Positions 34,345 to 43,129 of a stretch of DNA of 64,000 nt are shown here, piece after piece. The stretch is from Algirhabdus cladophorae (lineage in GTDB: Bacteria; Pseudomonadota; Alphaproteobacteria; Rhodobacterales; Rhodobacteraceae). The stretch covers positions 2,542,001-2,606,000 of the forward strand of contig NZ_CP173029.1 in NCBI RefSeq assembly GCF_044772865.1, in the 5' to 3' direction. Each line of letters opens with the position of its first letter. Position 1 is the first letter of the stretch. A program made the translations under genes and the position numbers. Under the pieces are notes generated by a model. It saw nothing but the letters and a program-made list of their open reading frames with translations, was not told where the DNA came from and did no database searches.

Positions 34345-35724
34345 ATGGCTGTTCAAAAACTCTTTGCTGGGGTGAAGCTGCGTGAAACACGCAATCGCGC
34401 CGGATTGACCCAAAAGGCCTTTGCCGAACGCTTGGGTGTTTCTCTGCCCTATCTCAATCAAATGGAAAACAACAACCGGCCCGTGTCCACAGCAGTGGTG
34501 TTGGCACTGGCCACTGAGTTCGAGTTTGACGTTACCGAACTCAGCTCGGGCGATGCGGAACGTTTGGTCATTGATATGCGCGAGGCCCTCAGTGATCCGG
34601 TCTTTGCAGACGGTCCGCCGCAGCTGGCCGATCTGCAACTGACTGCGTCAAATGCCCCTGTTTTGGCCCGCGCCTTTCTGGATCTGCACCGCGCCTACCG
34701 CGACAGCACTGAACGATTGGCAGCTCTGAACGAGGCCTTGGGACGCAATGCCGCGCGCAGTCAATTCAGCCCATGGGAAGAGGTCCGGGATTTCTTCCAC
34801 TATTGCGACAACTACATTGATGCTGTGGACCACGCCGCCGAAGCCTTTGCCAATTCCGGCAGCTCGGCCACCCGGCGCTTGGCAGATCACGGCGTTCAAA
34901 TCCAAATCGCAGACACGCTCCCCCTGCGCCATTTCGATCCCGCAACCAATGTCCTGACCCTGTCAAACCGCGCCACACCCGCGACCCAGCAATTCCAAGC
35001 GCTGATGCAAGTCGGGCTTTTGCTTTATGCGCCCTTGCTTGAGGCCACACTGGATTTTGCAAAATTCCAATCGGAAGAGGCACGATCCATCGCCAAAATT
35101 GGGCTGGCCAATTATTTTGCTGGGGCCGCGCTGATGCCCTACGGCGCGTTCTTGCAAGCCGCCACAGAAACGCGCCACGATCTGGAACGTTTGGCAGACA
35201 GGTTTGGGGCCTCGATTGAACAAGTGGCCCACCGCCTGTCGACGTTGCAAAGGCCCGGTGCGAAAGGTCTGCCGTTCTTTTTTGTGCGGGTCGATCAGGC
35301 CGGTACGATCACCAAACGCCATTCGGCCACGCGGCTGCAATTTGCTCGGTTCGGTGGCGCTTGTCCTTTGTGGAATGTGCACCGCGCCTTCGAGACCCCT
35401 GGCCGTTTTTTGCGTCAATTGGCCGAAACCCCCGAGGGGGATCGTTATTTCTGTCTGGCCCGCGATGTCTCTAAATCGGGCGGAGCCTTTGACGCGCCAA
35501 CCCAGCGCTACGCAATCGGCTTAGGCGTTGAGGTCAAACATGCAGGCGCTTTGGTCTATGCGGACAATATGGACACATCTAATCCCGCAGCCTTTGAACC
35601 GATTGGCATCGCCTGTCGGATTTGCGAGCGAAAAAACTGCCATCAACGGTCGGTCCCCCCCTTGGAACGCAAGCTAAGCGTGGATGAGAACGCGCGCGGT
35701 GTTCTGCCCTATGAGGTTCAATGA
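34345..35724 (+). CDS. pccR: ScfR-family transcriptional regulator, PccR-like
   Basis: A 459-residue regulator. Residues about 8-65 are an XRE helix-turn-helix (RNRAGLTQKAFAERLGVSLPYLNQME). The middle is a DUF955/IrrE-like region whose HExxH-type site is replaced by AKIGLANYFAGAALMPYGAF, and the end is a DUF2083-type Cys cluster (CRICERKNCHQR). This architecture defines short-chain fatty acyl-CoA regulators such as PccR, RamB and PrpR-like proteins. The TTTGCAAA sites before pccB make propionyl-CoA control the best fit. The 4-nt overlap ATGA joins it to the hydrolase gene downstream. Confidence 0.87.
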   Translation: MAVQKLFAGVKLRETRNRAGLTQKAFAERLGVSLPYLNQMENNNRPVSTAVVLALATEFEFDVTELSSGDAERLVIDMREALSDPVFADGPPQLADLQLTASNAPVLARAFLDLHRAYRDSTERLAALNEALGRNAARSQFSPWEEVRDFFHYCDNYIDAVDHAAEAFANSGSSATRRLADHGVQIQIADTLPLRHFDPATNVLTLSNRATPATQQFQALMQVGLLLYAPLLEATLDFAKFQSEEARSIAKIGLANYFAGAALMPYGAFLQAATETRHDLERLADRFGASIEQVAHRLSTLQRPGAKGLPFFFVRVDQAGTITKRHSATRLQFARFGGACPLWNVHRAFETPGRFLRQLAETPEGDRYFCLARDVSKSGGAFDAPTQRYAIGLGVEVKHAGALVYADNMDTSNPAAFEPIGIACRICERKNCHQRSVPPLERKLSVDENARGVLPYEVQ

Positions 35725-36539
35725 TGCTGCGGTTTGCATTGGTTGCGGGGCTGGCTTGGTTTTCCAGCACATGGTTGCTCAGCACGCTGGAACGTTGGAC
35801 GCTTTATGCGTTTGATCCCACATCAGTTGCACCGCAAGACGCTGGACTGTCAAACGTCACTTGGAAAGAGTTCTACACAGCCGACAATATGCATGTGGTT
35901 TGGACCGCCTCGGCACAGCCCGGCAAACCGACAATCATCTACTTTCACGGCAATGCGGGAAATCTGGCTCAGCGTGCACAACGGTTTGGCTATATGTTGG
36001 ACCGCGGGTACGGGCTGGTGGCTTTGGCCTATTCCGGCTCGTCTGGTAGCCAAGGCACCCCTAGTCAGGACAATATGATCGCAAGTGCTGCTCAGCTATG
36101 GGCCAGCATCGACAGCTATTCAGATCCCGCGTCGCCCAAAGTGATCTACGGCGAAAGCATTGGCAGCGCAGTGACCTTGCATCTGATCGGAACGCAGTCA
36201 AATGTGACCCCAGCCGCAGTAATCTTGGAGGCCCCATTCACCAATTTGATCGAGGTGGGCAGCACGCTTTACCCGCAACTGGCCACGGTGATCCCGCAGG
36301 TTTTGAAGGACACGTGGGATAACACTGTTATGGCGCCAAAACTGACAGCGCCGTTGTTGGTGATCCACGGCACCAAGGACGCACTGATCCCACAATCAAT
36401 GGGACGCAAAATCTACGGCCTCGCTGCCTCAGCAGAAAAGAACTTTCACTCGGTCCAAGGGGCTGGGCATATCAATACATGGCAACCGACGGCTCAAAGA
36501 GCCCTGTGGCGGTTCATTGATACCTACGGGCGTCCTTAA
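35721..36539 (+). CDS. Alpha/beta hydrolase, membrane-anchored
   Basis: A 272-residue hydrolase starting within the end of pccR (ATGATG at 35721 overlapping its TGA). An N-terminal hydrophobic segment (ALVAGLAWFSSTWLLSTL) anchors it or exports it. The fold is evident: oxyanion region IIYFHGNAGNLAQRAQR, nucleophile YGESIGSAVTLHL, acid LVIHGTKDALIP and catalytic His in VQGAGHINTW. It resembles the ABHD13/BEM46-like group of serine hydrolases. Its stop overlaps 4 nt with the convergent nuclease gene. Confidence 0.88.
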   Translation: MMLRFALVAGLAWFSSTWLLSTLERWTLYAFDPTSVAPQDAGLSNVTWKEFYTADNMHVVWTASAQPGKPTIIYFHGNAGNLAQRAQRFGYMLDRGYGLVALAYSGSSGSQGTPSQDNMIASAAQLWASIDSYSDPASPKVIYGESIGSAVTLHLIGTQSNVTPAAVILEAPFTNLIEVGSTLYPQLATVIPQVLKDTWDNTVMAPKLTAPLLVIHGTKDALIPQSMGRKIYGLAASAEKNFHSVQGAGHINTWQPTAQRALWRFIDTYGRP

Positions 36540-37186
36540 TTGAACGCAGGCCGCCAACCGGCAGCCTGTGCATCATGTTCGGAACAGAACCATTGTTCGC
36601 CCTTGGAAAGATTAATCCCGGTTCGAGCGTAATCACGGTTATGGGGCATGTGGTAAATCCTGCCAGACTTACTGATGTTGCCTTTGATTGTACAGTTTGC
36701 ATCCGGGGCTACGCGCCCCTTAACCCGGGTCAGGCGAAATTCTGAGGGCAGCATGGATGTGCTGGACCATAGGCCCCGCCCCGCAACTGCAGCGCCTTTT
36801 TCGGCAGCCAGATAATCGCTGGAATATTTAGCATAGGCCCCGACCAAACCCTCGCTGACCAGCCCTTCTGCGATGTCTTGACCATTCACAAAACACTTGG
36901 CCACGACACGACCGTACCGATCCTGATCCACTGGCTGACAAGTGGCCAGCTTGCCTTGGACGCGTTTGACAACTTCGGCGCGCACCCATTTGCCGCAATC
37001 CCAATCGGCACCATCCGCATCCGTGCAGGTCTGGGCCAATTCAACCGCATCAATCCCGTGCAAACGGACACGAGTGTCGCCAACATCAATGGTGTCCCCA
37101 TCAATTACGTGGACTTTACCGATGAAATCGGCGGCGGCGGGGCTGGCGCAAAGGACCAGAACAAAGAGAGCACAAATTCTTAACAT
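36536..37186 (-). CDS. Secreted thermonuclease-family (SNase-like) protein
   Basis: A 216-residue protein with a Sec signal (MLRICALFVLVLCASPAAA). The SNase domain shows VIDGDTIDVGDTRVRLHGID, ELAQTCTDADG, VDQDRYGRVVAKCFVNGQDI and SEGLVGAYAKYSSDYLAAEK, with the Asp/Arg/Glu catalytic pattern kept. About 75 further C-terminal residues hold a small Cys-containing tail (CTIKGNISKSGRIYHMP) that resembles the GNIS/excalibur-like segment found after SNase domains in Rhodobacterales. It is probably a periplasmic calcium-dependent nuclease. Confidence 0.88.
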   Translation of the reverse strand: MLRICALFVLVLCASPAAADFIGKVHVIDGDTIDVGDTRVRLHGIDAVELAQTCTDADGADWDCGKWVRAEVVKRVQGKLATCQPVDQDRYGRVVAKCFVNGQDIAEGLVSEGLVGAYAKYSSDYLAAEKGAAVAGRGLWSSTSMLPSEFRLTRVKGRVAPDANCTIKGNISKSGRIYHMPHNRDYARTGINLSKGEQWFCSEHDAQAAGWRPAFN

Positions 37187-37333
37187 AGGCTTTATATCGC
37201 CCTGTTAATTCAAATTTTCAACTTAAGAGTTTGTTAATCATTAACGTCGCTGTGCGCATTCACCACATAGAACACCGACCCATTAAAGGTGAGCGTACGA
37301 TTGATTGGGTTTTACATACACACTGGGCGACGA

Positions 37334-37711
37334 ATGACATTTCAGAACATTAGCACCATCATTGCCCTCGTGTTTTTCACCCTTTGCCTGACGCTGATTT
37401 TTGCTCCGGATGTGCTTTATTGGCTGTTTCAGATTGACCAAGAACCCAGCGCCGACTTTTTGGCAAAACGCGCAGGAATGCTCTTTTTGGGCCTATCGGT
37501 GATTTGCTTTCTTGCTAGAAAGACGACCAACCCAGAGGTTATTTCCTTTGTTTGTGCCGGTGTTAGCACAGCGATGCTGGGTTTGGCTGTTTTAGGGATC
37601 TACGAATTGATTTACGGCATCGCAGGATACGGAATTCTGGTCGCGATCCTTACTGAATGTATCATTGGCGCAGCCCTATTTCGCGTTTGGAAACAAGCAG
37701 AGACGATTTAG
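37334..37711 (+). CDS. Small four-helix membrane protein of unknown function
   Basis: The start MTFQNISTIIALVFFTLCLT gives 125 residues; an upstream GTG (37289) would add 15 residues and cannot be ruled out. Four hydrophobic segments alternate with short loops: residues about 5-25, 42-60, 66-88 and 95-115. The loop FQIDQEPSADFLAKRAGMLF resembles a family of small inner-membrane proteins I cannot name. It is alone, convergent with betA, with 12 bp between the two ends. Confidence 0.6.
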   Translation: MTFQNISTIIALVFFTLCLTLIFAPDVLYWLFQIDQEPSADFLAKRAGMLFLGLSVICFLARKTTNPEVISFVCAGVSTAMLGLAVLGIYELIYGIAGYGILVAILTECIIGAALFRVWKQAETI

Positions 37712-37723
37712 AACGCACCCGAA

Positions 37724-39379
37724 CTACCGCTGCGCCGTTTCCCAGTTAGGATGCACCCAAGGCGCGTCATTGCTGGCGGGTAGGCGTTTGCCAAGGATAT
37801 GATCCGCCGCTTTCTCGCCAGTCATAATCGATGGCCCATTTAGATTGCCGTTCGTAATTCGCGGAAAGATCGAGCTATCCGCGACGCGCAGCCCCTCCAC
37901 GCCAATGACGCGACACTCTGGATCGACCACGACCATGGGATCATCTGCACGACCCATTTTGCAGGTGCCACAGGGGTGATAGGCACTTTCGGCGTGCTCG
38001 GCGATGAAGGCATCCAGTTCAGCATCCGATTGCAGCGCTTGTCCCGGTTGGATCTCGTGTTTGACAAATGGTTTGAACGCGTCTTGGGCAAACACCTCGC
38101 GGGTCAGGCGGATACAGGTGCGGAAGTCTTCCCAATCCTGGGGCTGCGACATGTAGTTAAAGAAAATCTTAGGCGCCACTTTGGGGTCATTACTGCCAAG
38201 AGTAACGGCCCCGCGGGAGGCAGATCGCATAGGCCCCACATGGGCCTGAAACCCGTGCCCCTCAGCCGCCGCCTGCCCGTCATAGCGCACGGCAATGGGT
38301 AGGAAGTGGTATTGGATATCAGGATATTTCACGCCAGCTTTGGACCGGATGAAAGCGGCACTTTCAAACTGGTTTGACGCACCAAGACCGGTTTTCATAA
38401 ACAGCCATTGCGCCCCGATCATGGCCTTGGACAACAGATTCCAATGTTTGAACAATGTGATCGGTTGGGAGGCGGCCATTTGAATATAGAGCTCGAGATG
38501 ATCCATCAGGTTTTGCCCCACACCCGCCCGATCCGCCACGACCTCTATCCCGTATTCCGCCAGATGGGCAGCAGGGCCGATACCTGACAACATCAGCAGC
38601 TTGGGCGAGTTGAACGCACTTGCGGCGATGATGACTTCACGGTTAGCCGCGATGGTTTGCACGGATCCGCCTGCCTCGATTTCGACCCCCGTGGCGCGGC
38701 CCTCTTCAATGATAACTCTGCGCGCCAGACCTTTGACCAATGTGCAGTTTTCGCGTTTGAGTGCTGGTCGCAAATAGGCGTTGGCCGCAGACCAACGGCG
38801 GCCTTGGTGCACGGTTTGCTCCATCGGGCCAAAGCCCTCTTGTTGTTGGCCGTTATAGTCGTCGGTCACTTGATAACCTGCCTGCCGCCCAGCCTCGACA
38901 AAAGCCGAGAACAATGGGTTGGCGCGTGGGCCGCGTGTCACATGGAGCGGCCCATCTTTGCCGCGCCATTCAGGATCGCCGCCGTGACCATTGGCGTCCC
39001 AGCTTTCCATCCGCTTGAAATATGGCAAAACGTCCGCATAGGACCAGCCGTCAGCGCCACTTTCGGCCCAGTGATCGTAGTCCCCTGCGTGACCGCGCAC
39101 ATAGACCATCCCGTTGATCGAAGACGACCCACCTATAACTTTACCACGGGGTGCCACCAGTTTGCGCCCACCCAGATGCGGCTCAGGCTCGGTCTGATAG
39201 CCCCAATCGTAAAGCGGCATGTTCATCGGATAGGACAGGGCCGCTGGCATTTGGATCAAAGGGCCCGCATCAGTCCCGCCATACTCGATCACAATCACCG
39301 AATGACCAGCCTCGGACAGTCTATACGCCATGGCGCAGCCCGCACTTCCCGCACCGATAATGACATAATCGGCCTGCAT
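37724..39379 (-). CDS. betA: Choline dehydrogenase
   Basis: FAD-dependent GMC oxidoreductase that oxidises choline to betaine aldehyde. The N-terminal dinucleotide motif is YVIIGAGSAGCAMAYRLSEA, followed by APRGKVIGGSSSINGMVYVR, the GMC signature region, and HPCGTCKMGRADDPMVVVDP with the catalytic His near the C-terminus. The 551-residue length is normal. Its ATG overlaps the betB stop by one base (TGATG at 39377-39381). It is last in the betI-betC-betB-betA operon, where glycine betaine is made as an osmoprotectant. Confidence 0.95.
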   Translation of the reverse strand: MQADYVIIGAGSAGCAMAYRLSEAGHSVIVIEYGGTDAGPLIQMPAALSYPMNMPLYDWGYQTEPEPHLGGRKLVAPRGKVIGGSSSINGMVYVRGHAGDYDHWAESGADGWSYADVLPYFKRMESWDANGHGGDPEWRGKDGPLHVTRGPRANPLFSAFVEAGRQAGYQVTDDYNGQQQEGFGPMEQTVHQGRRWSAANAYLRPALKRENCTLVKGLARRVIIEEGRATGVEIEAGGSVQTIAANREVIIAASAFNSPKLLMLSGIGPAAHLAEYGIEVVADRAGVGQNLMDHLELYIQMAASQPITLFKHWNLLSKAMIGAQWLFMKTGLGASNQFESAAFIRSKAGVKYPDIQYHFLPIAVRYDGQAAAEGHGFQAHVGPMRSASRGAVTLGSNDPKVAPKIFFNYMSQPQDWEDFRTCIRLTREVFAQDAFKPFVKHEIQPGQALQSDAELDAFIAEHAESAYHPCGTCKMGRADDPMVVVDPECRVIGVEGLRVADSSIFPRITNGNLNGPSIMTGEKAADHILGKRLPASNDAPWVHPNWETAQR

Positions 39380-40836
39380 CAGAACGGAGCCTCAACATCG
39401 CCCATGGCCACATAGACCGACTTCATTTGGCTGTAGTGATTGATCGCGTTTTTCGAGTTTTCGCGGCCCACACCCGAGGCTTTGGAGCCACCAAAGGGCG
39501 CCTCAACCGGGGCCAAATTATACGTGTTGATATAGCAGGTGCCTGCTTCAAACGCAGCGGCCACGCGGTGGCCACGGGTCAGATCGGCAGTAAAGACACC
39601 AGCGGCCAAACCAAACTCGGTATCATTGGCGCGGGCGATGGCCTCAGCCTCATTCTCAAATTCCAGAACGGACAGGACGGGGCCAAAAATCTCTTCCCGG
39701 GCTATGCGCATATCGTCCGTTACATCGGTGAAAACAGTGGGTTGCAGATAAAATCCGTCTTGTTCCAAGCGCTTGCCGCCATAGGCCAGTGTTGCCCCTT
39801 CGTCCTGACCGATTTGGATATAATCCAACACAATCTTCATTTGCCGTTCACTGACCATAGGGCCAAAGCTGGTATCAGGATCCATTGGATCACCGATGAT
39901 TGCATCGTTTAACCGCTCGCACAGGCGCTTGACGAAGGCGTCTTTGATGCCCTTTTGCACGTAAACACGTGTGCCATTGGAACACACCTGACCCGTGGAA
40001 TAGAAGTTGCCCAATATGGCACCCGACACCGCGTTTTCCAGGTCCGCATCGTCGAAAATGAGGATCGGAGATTTGCCGCCCAATTCCATTGTGACGTGTT
40101 TGATGCCTGCAGCGGCGGCGGCGTAGACCTTGCGACCTGTAGGGACCGAGCCGGTAAGGGACACTTTGTCGACGCGGTCGTCCGTGACCAAAGCAGCCCC
40201 CACATCCCCCAAGCCTTGGATCACGTTGTAGACCCCTGCAGGTGCGCCTGCCTCATGCAGAATTTCCGCGACTTTCAACGCACAAAGTGGCGTAGTTTCA
40301 GACGGTTTGAACACCATAGCATTGCCACAAGCCAGCGCAGGCGCACCTTTCCAGCCCGCGATTTGTGTGGGGTAGTTCCATGCACCAATGCCGACACAAA
40401 CGCCCAGCGCCTCGCGCACGGTGTAGACAAAATCCTCGCCCAATTGGATGTGCTCTCCTGTCAGGGATCCTGCCAAACCGCCGAAATATTCCAAAGCTTC
40501 GGCGCTGCTGGTGGCGTCCACAACACTGGTTTCTTGGTAGGGTTTGCCTGTGTCATAGGTCTCTAGAACACTCAGATCATGATTTCGTTCGCGCATTATC
40601 TCGGCTGCACGACGCAACACACGGCCCCGTTCCGTCCCCGTCATTTTGGCCCATTGCACTTGCGCACGTTTGGCAGAATTCAATGCCATGTCGATAATCG
40701 CAGGGGTTGCCGAATAAACTGTGGCGATCACCTCGCCCGTTGCGGGATACACCACGGGAATGCGGCCGCCGTCGGTGTCTTCGACGTATTTGCCATCAAT
40801 AAAATGACTGGCTGTGGGTTGAGTTGGATAAGACAT
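39379..40836 (-). CDS. betB: Betaine aldehyde dehydrogenase
   Basis: NAD(P)-dependent aldehyde dehydrogenase forming glycine betaine. At 485 residues it has the family motifs GIGAWNYPTQIAGWKGAPAL, VTMELGGKSPILIF (catalytic Glu) and FYSTGQVCSNGTRVYVQKG (catalytic Cys), and the C-terminal EAPFGGSKASGVGRENS. The Shine-Dalgarno GGAGG is provided by a copy of the intergenic repeat 3-8 nt upstream of the ATG. Its end overlaps betA by one base. Confidence 0.96.
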   Translation of the reverse strand: MSYPTQPTASHFIDGKYVEDTDGGRIPVVYPATGEVIATVYSATPAIIDMALNSAKRAQVQWAKMTGTERGRVLRRAAEIMRERNHDLSVLETYDTGKPYQETSVVDATSSAEALEYFGGLAGSLTGEHIQLGEDFVYTVREALGVCVGIGAWNYPTQIAGWKGAPALACGNAMVFKPSETTPLCALKVAEILHEAGAPAGVYNVIQGLGDVGAALVTDDRVDKVSLTGSVPTGRKVYAAAAAGIKHVTMELGGKSPILIFDDADLENAVSGAILGNFYSTGQVCSNGTRVYVQKGIKDAFVKRLCERLNDAIIGDPMDPDTSFGPMVSERQMKIVLDYIQIGQDEGATLAYGGKRLEQDGFYLQPTVFTDVTDDMRIAREEIFGPVLSVLEFENEAEAIARANDTEFGLAAGVFTADLTRGHRVAAAFEAGTCYINTYNLAPVEAPFGGSKASGVGRENSKNAINHYSQMKSVYVAMGDVEAPF

Positions 40837-40837
40837 T

Positions 40838-40873
40838 GTGCCTCCGGCGGGGATATTTGAAAAAAGAAAAAGG
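40838..40873 (-). repeat. Dispersed repeat, copy 2, containing the betB ribosome-binding site
   Basis: The plus-strand core GCCTCCGGCGGGGATATTT at about 40839-40857 matches copy 1 at 8413-8431. On the minus strand it reads AAATATCCCCGCCGGAGGC and is followed by ACA and the betB ATG, so its GGAGG is an ideal ribosome-binding site. It fills the space between the betC end (40875) and the betB start (40836). Confidence 0.65.
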
Positions 40874-40874
40874 G

Positions 40875-42380
40875 TTATTCGCCTCTAGGAAACCGTTGTT
40901 CGTTTTCCAAAGTATCGAGGTTCATGTGGTTGCGCATGTACCGTTCTGACGCTTGTTGCAGCGGCTGATAGTCCCACGGATAGTACTGGCCAGAGCGCAG
41001 GGCATCATAGACAACCCAACGGCGGGCTTGGGATTGGCGGACATCGGCATCGAATTGGTCCAGATCCCAGCGTGCCTCGGCTTTGGCCTGAAGTTGCGCG
41101 AGGGTTCCTGCATGGGCGGGATTGTCTGCCAGATTGGTCAACTCATGGGGGTCGTTTTCCATATCGAACAGTTGATCCGGGTCCAGCTTACAGCGGTTAA
41201 ATTTCCATTTGCCATAGCGCAGGGAGACCAGCGGCGCATAGGACGCCTCGGCCGCATATTCCATCGCCACGGGTGTGTCGCGCGTGCCGCCTTGGCCCAA
41301 TGGCACAAGGCTTTCGCCCTGAGTCCAAGGTTGGACGTCGTCCATGCTGATGCCCACCAAATCACAGACCGTAGGCGTGAAATCGATGTTGCTGACCGGC
41401 GTTTTGATCAGACCCGGCGCCATGTCAGGATCGCTGATCATCATCGGCACACGGGCCGATCCCTCGTAGAAGGACATTTTGAACCAAAGGCCGCGCTCAC
41501 CCAGCATATCACCGTGGTCGGACACAAAGAGGATCGTGGCGTCTTGACCAGTGGTTTCCAGCGCCTCCAACACCTCACCAATTTTATCATCCAAATAGCT
41601 GATGTTGGCGAAATAGGCACGGCGGGCGGTTTTGATCTGGTCGTCGGTGATGTCGTAGGACCGCCAGTCGTTTGCATCAAAGATGCGCTGTGCATGGGGG
41701 TCGTGATCAGCGTAGTCCATCGCCGGCACATCAGGCATCAAATGGTCGCAATTCTCATATAGATCCCAGTATTTCTTGCGGGCCACATAGGGATCATGGG
41801 GATGCGTAAAGCTTACGGTCACACACCACGGGCGGTCATCCTTGCCACGGGCCAGATCGTAAATCTTGCGCGTGGCGTGGTAGGCCACTTCGTCATCATA
41901 TTCCATCTGGTTAGAAATCTCGGCGACACCAGCCCCAGTGACGGACCCCATATTATGATACCACCACTCGATCCGCTCGCCGGGCTTGCGATAGTCCGGC
42001 GTCCAGCCAAAATCAGCGGGATAAATGTCGGTGGTCAGACGATCCTCAAAACCATGTAACTGGTCGGGTCCCACAAAATGCATTTTACCCGACAAACAGG
42101 TGTAATACCCAGCCCCGCGCAAATGATGCGCATAGGTGGGGATGTCTGAAGCAAATTCAGCAGCATTGTCATAAACCCGCGTTTTCGACGGTAATTGACC
42201 CGACATAAATGAGGCACGGCCGGGGGCACACAAAGGCGAGGCGGTATAACAATTGCGAAATCGCGTGGATTTTGCTGCCAGTCTCTTGAGGTTAGGCGCA
42301 TGCAACCAATCCGCAGGACCGTCGGGAAACAAAGTACCGTTAAGCTGATCTACCATAAAAATCAGGATGTTACGCGTCAT
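40875..42380 (-). CDS. betC: Choline sulfatase
   Basis: Type I sulfatase hydrolysing choline-O-sulfate to choline and sulfate, feeding BetA and BetB. The start MTRNILIFMVDQLNGTLFPD is the family N-terminus and lies one nucleotide after the betI stop (TAGTATG); an earlier in-frame ATG at 42404 lies inside betI. The formylglycine motif is SPLCAPGRASFM with Cys51, and IMFVDQ-type metal ligands (FMVDQ), LFVSDHGDMLGERGLWFKMS complete the site. 501 residues, normal length. Confidence 0.94.
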   Translation of the reverse strand: MTRNILIFMVDQLNGTLFPDGPADWLHAPNLKRLAAKSTRFRNCYTASPLCAPGRASFMSGQLPSKTRVYDNAAEFASDIPTYAHHLRGAGYYTCLSGKMHFVGPDQLHGFEDRLTTDIYPADFGWTPDYRKPGERIEWWYHNMGSVTGAGVAEISNQMEYDDEVAYHATRKIYDLARGKDDRPWCVTVSFTHPHDPYVARKKYWDLYENCDHLMPDVPAMDYADHDPHAQRIFDANDWRSYDITDDQIKTARRAYFANISYLDDKIGEVLEALETTGQDATILFVSDHGDMLGERGLWFKMSFYEGSARVPMMISDPDMAPGLIKTPVSNIDFTPTVCDLVGISMDDVQPWTQGESLVPLGQGGTRDTPVAMEYAAEASYAPLVSLRYGKWKFNRCKLDPDQLFDMENDPHELTNLADNPAHAGTLAQLQAKAEARWDLDQFDADVRQSQARRWVVYDALRSGQYYPWDYQPLQQASERYMRNHMNLDTLENEQRFPRGE

Positions 42381-42381
42381 A

Positions 42382-42951
42382 CTAGTGTGTTCCCAACTGA
42401 GCATTCAGATAGGCCAGCACCAGATGCGCAGGGTCGATCCCGTCGTCACCCAGCGCGCGTCGAATATAAAGACCGTCAATCATGGCGGCGATGCCTTGGG
42501 CGCAATGGGTGGCTTTGTGACCCAACAAAGGACGCAACTCGTAGGCCAAATTTGACAACAGACGGCTTTGATAAATCCGCAAAAGGCGCTTGGCATCCTT
42601 GGAGGTTTGCGAGGCCACATAGAAATTTGTCCAGGCACTGACTAGCACCGGATCAAATTGTTCTTCCGAAAAGCTGGCGCGAATGATTGCTTCTACCCTG
42701 TCGCGTGGCCCGATCTTACTCTTCATCGCCATGCCAACGGCTCGGGCGTATTCTTTCAGAATATGGCGCATGGCGGCTGTGAAAATCTGGTCTTTGCCAC
42801 CAAAATAGTGATGTGCCAAACCACTTGAGACACCCGCGCGTTTGGCGATTTGGCTCACGGTCACATCCAGTGTACCCTGTTCGCCAATCTCTGTGATTGT
42901 GGCCAGAACAAGCGCTTCGCGCCGGATCGGCTCCATTCCAAGCTTTGGCAT
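42382..42951 (-). CDS. betI: TetR-family repressor of the bet operon
   Basis: Choline-responsive repressor. The start MPKLGMEPIRREALV at 42951 matches the known BetI N-terminus and has GGGGGA 4 nt upstream; an ATG at 42963 adds four residues. The TetR helix-turn-helix is VSQIAKRAGVSSGLAHHYFG (residues about 30-50). The ligand domain includes VSAWTNFYVASQTSKDAKR and MIDGLYIRRALGDDGIDP, typical of BetI. It leads the operon; a BetI-type inverted repeat lies about 50 bp upstream. Confidence 0.93.
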   Translation of the reverse strand: MPKLGMEPIRREALVLATITEIGEQGTLDVTVSQIAKRAGVSSGLAHHYFGGKDQIFTAAMRHILKEYARAVGMAMKSKIGPRDRVEAIIRASFSEEQFDPVLVSAWTNFYVASQTSKDAKRLLRIYQSRLLSNLAYELRPLLGHKATHCAQGIAAMIDGLYIRRALGDDGIDPAHLVLAYLNAQLGTH

Positions 42952-42998
42952 ATCATCCCCCATATGCGATTATTTTGAGCCATGCTTGCCCGCCCTAT

Positions 42999-43012
42999 AT
43001 TGACCAGTCAAT
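42999..43012. promoter_or_regulatory. Probable BetI operator
   Basis: ATTGAC-CA-GTCAAT is a perfect inverted repeat with 6-bp arms and a 2-bp centre, about 50 bp upstream of the betI start. It resembles TTGATTGG-type sites bound by BetI in E. coli. It lies between betI and the divergent GntR gene. Confidence 0.6.
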
Positions 43013-43064
43013 CAAGAAAATGAACTGAATGAAAAATATTCTGGGCTCGGCATTAATCAGCCCC

Positions 43065-43084
43065 TTTTAATGTATACATTAAAA
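43065..43084. promoter_or_regulatory. Perfect 20-bp palindrome, probable GntR-family operator
   Basis: TTTTAATGTATACATTAAAA is fully self-complementary with TGTATACA at its centre, a form often used by FCD-type GntR regulators. It lies 45 bp before the ATG of the adjacent GntR gene, suggesting autoregulation. Confidence 0.7.
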
Positions 43085-43129
43085 TATTTTTTGTTGTTCA
43101 ATGACATATTTTGCGCTAGGGATACCGCC

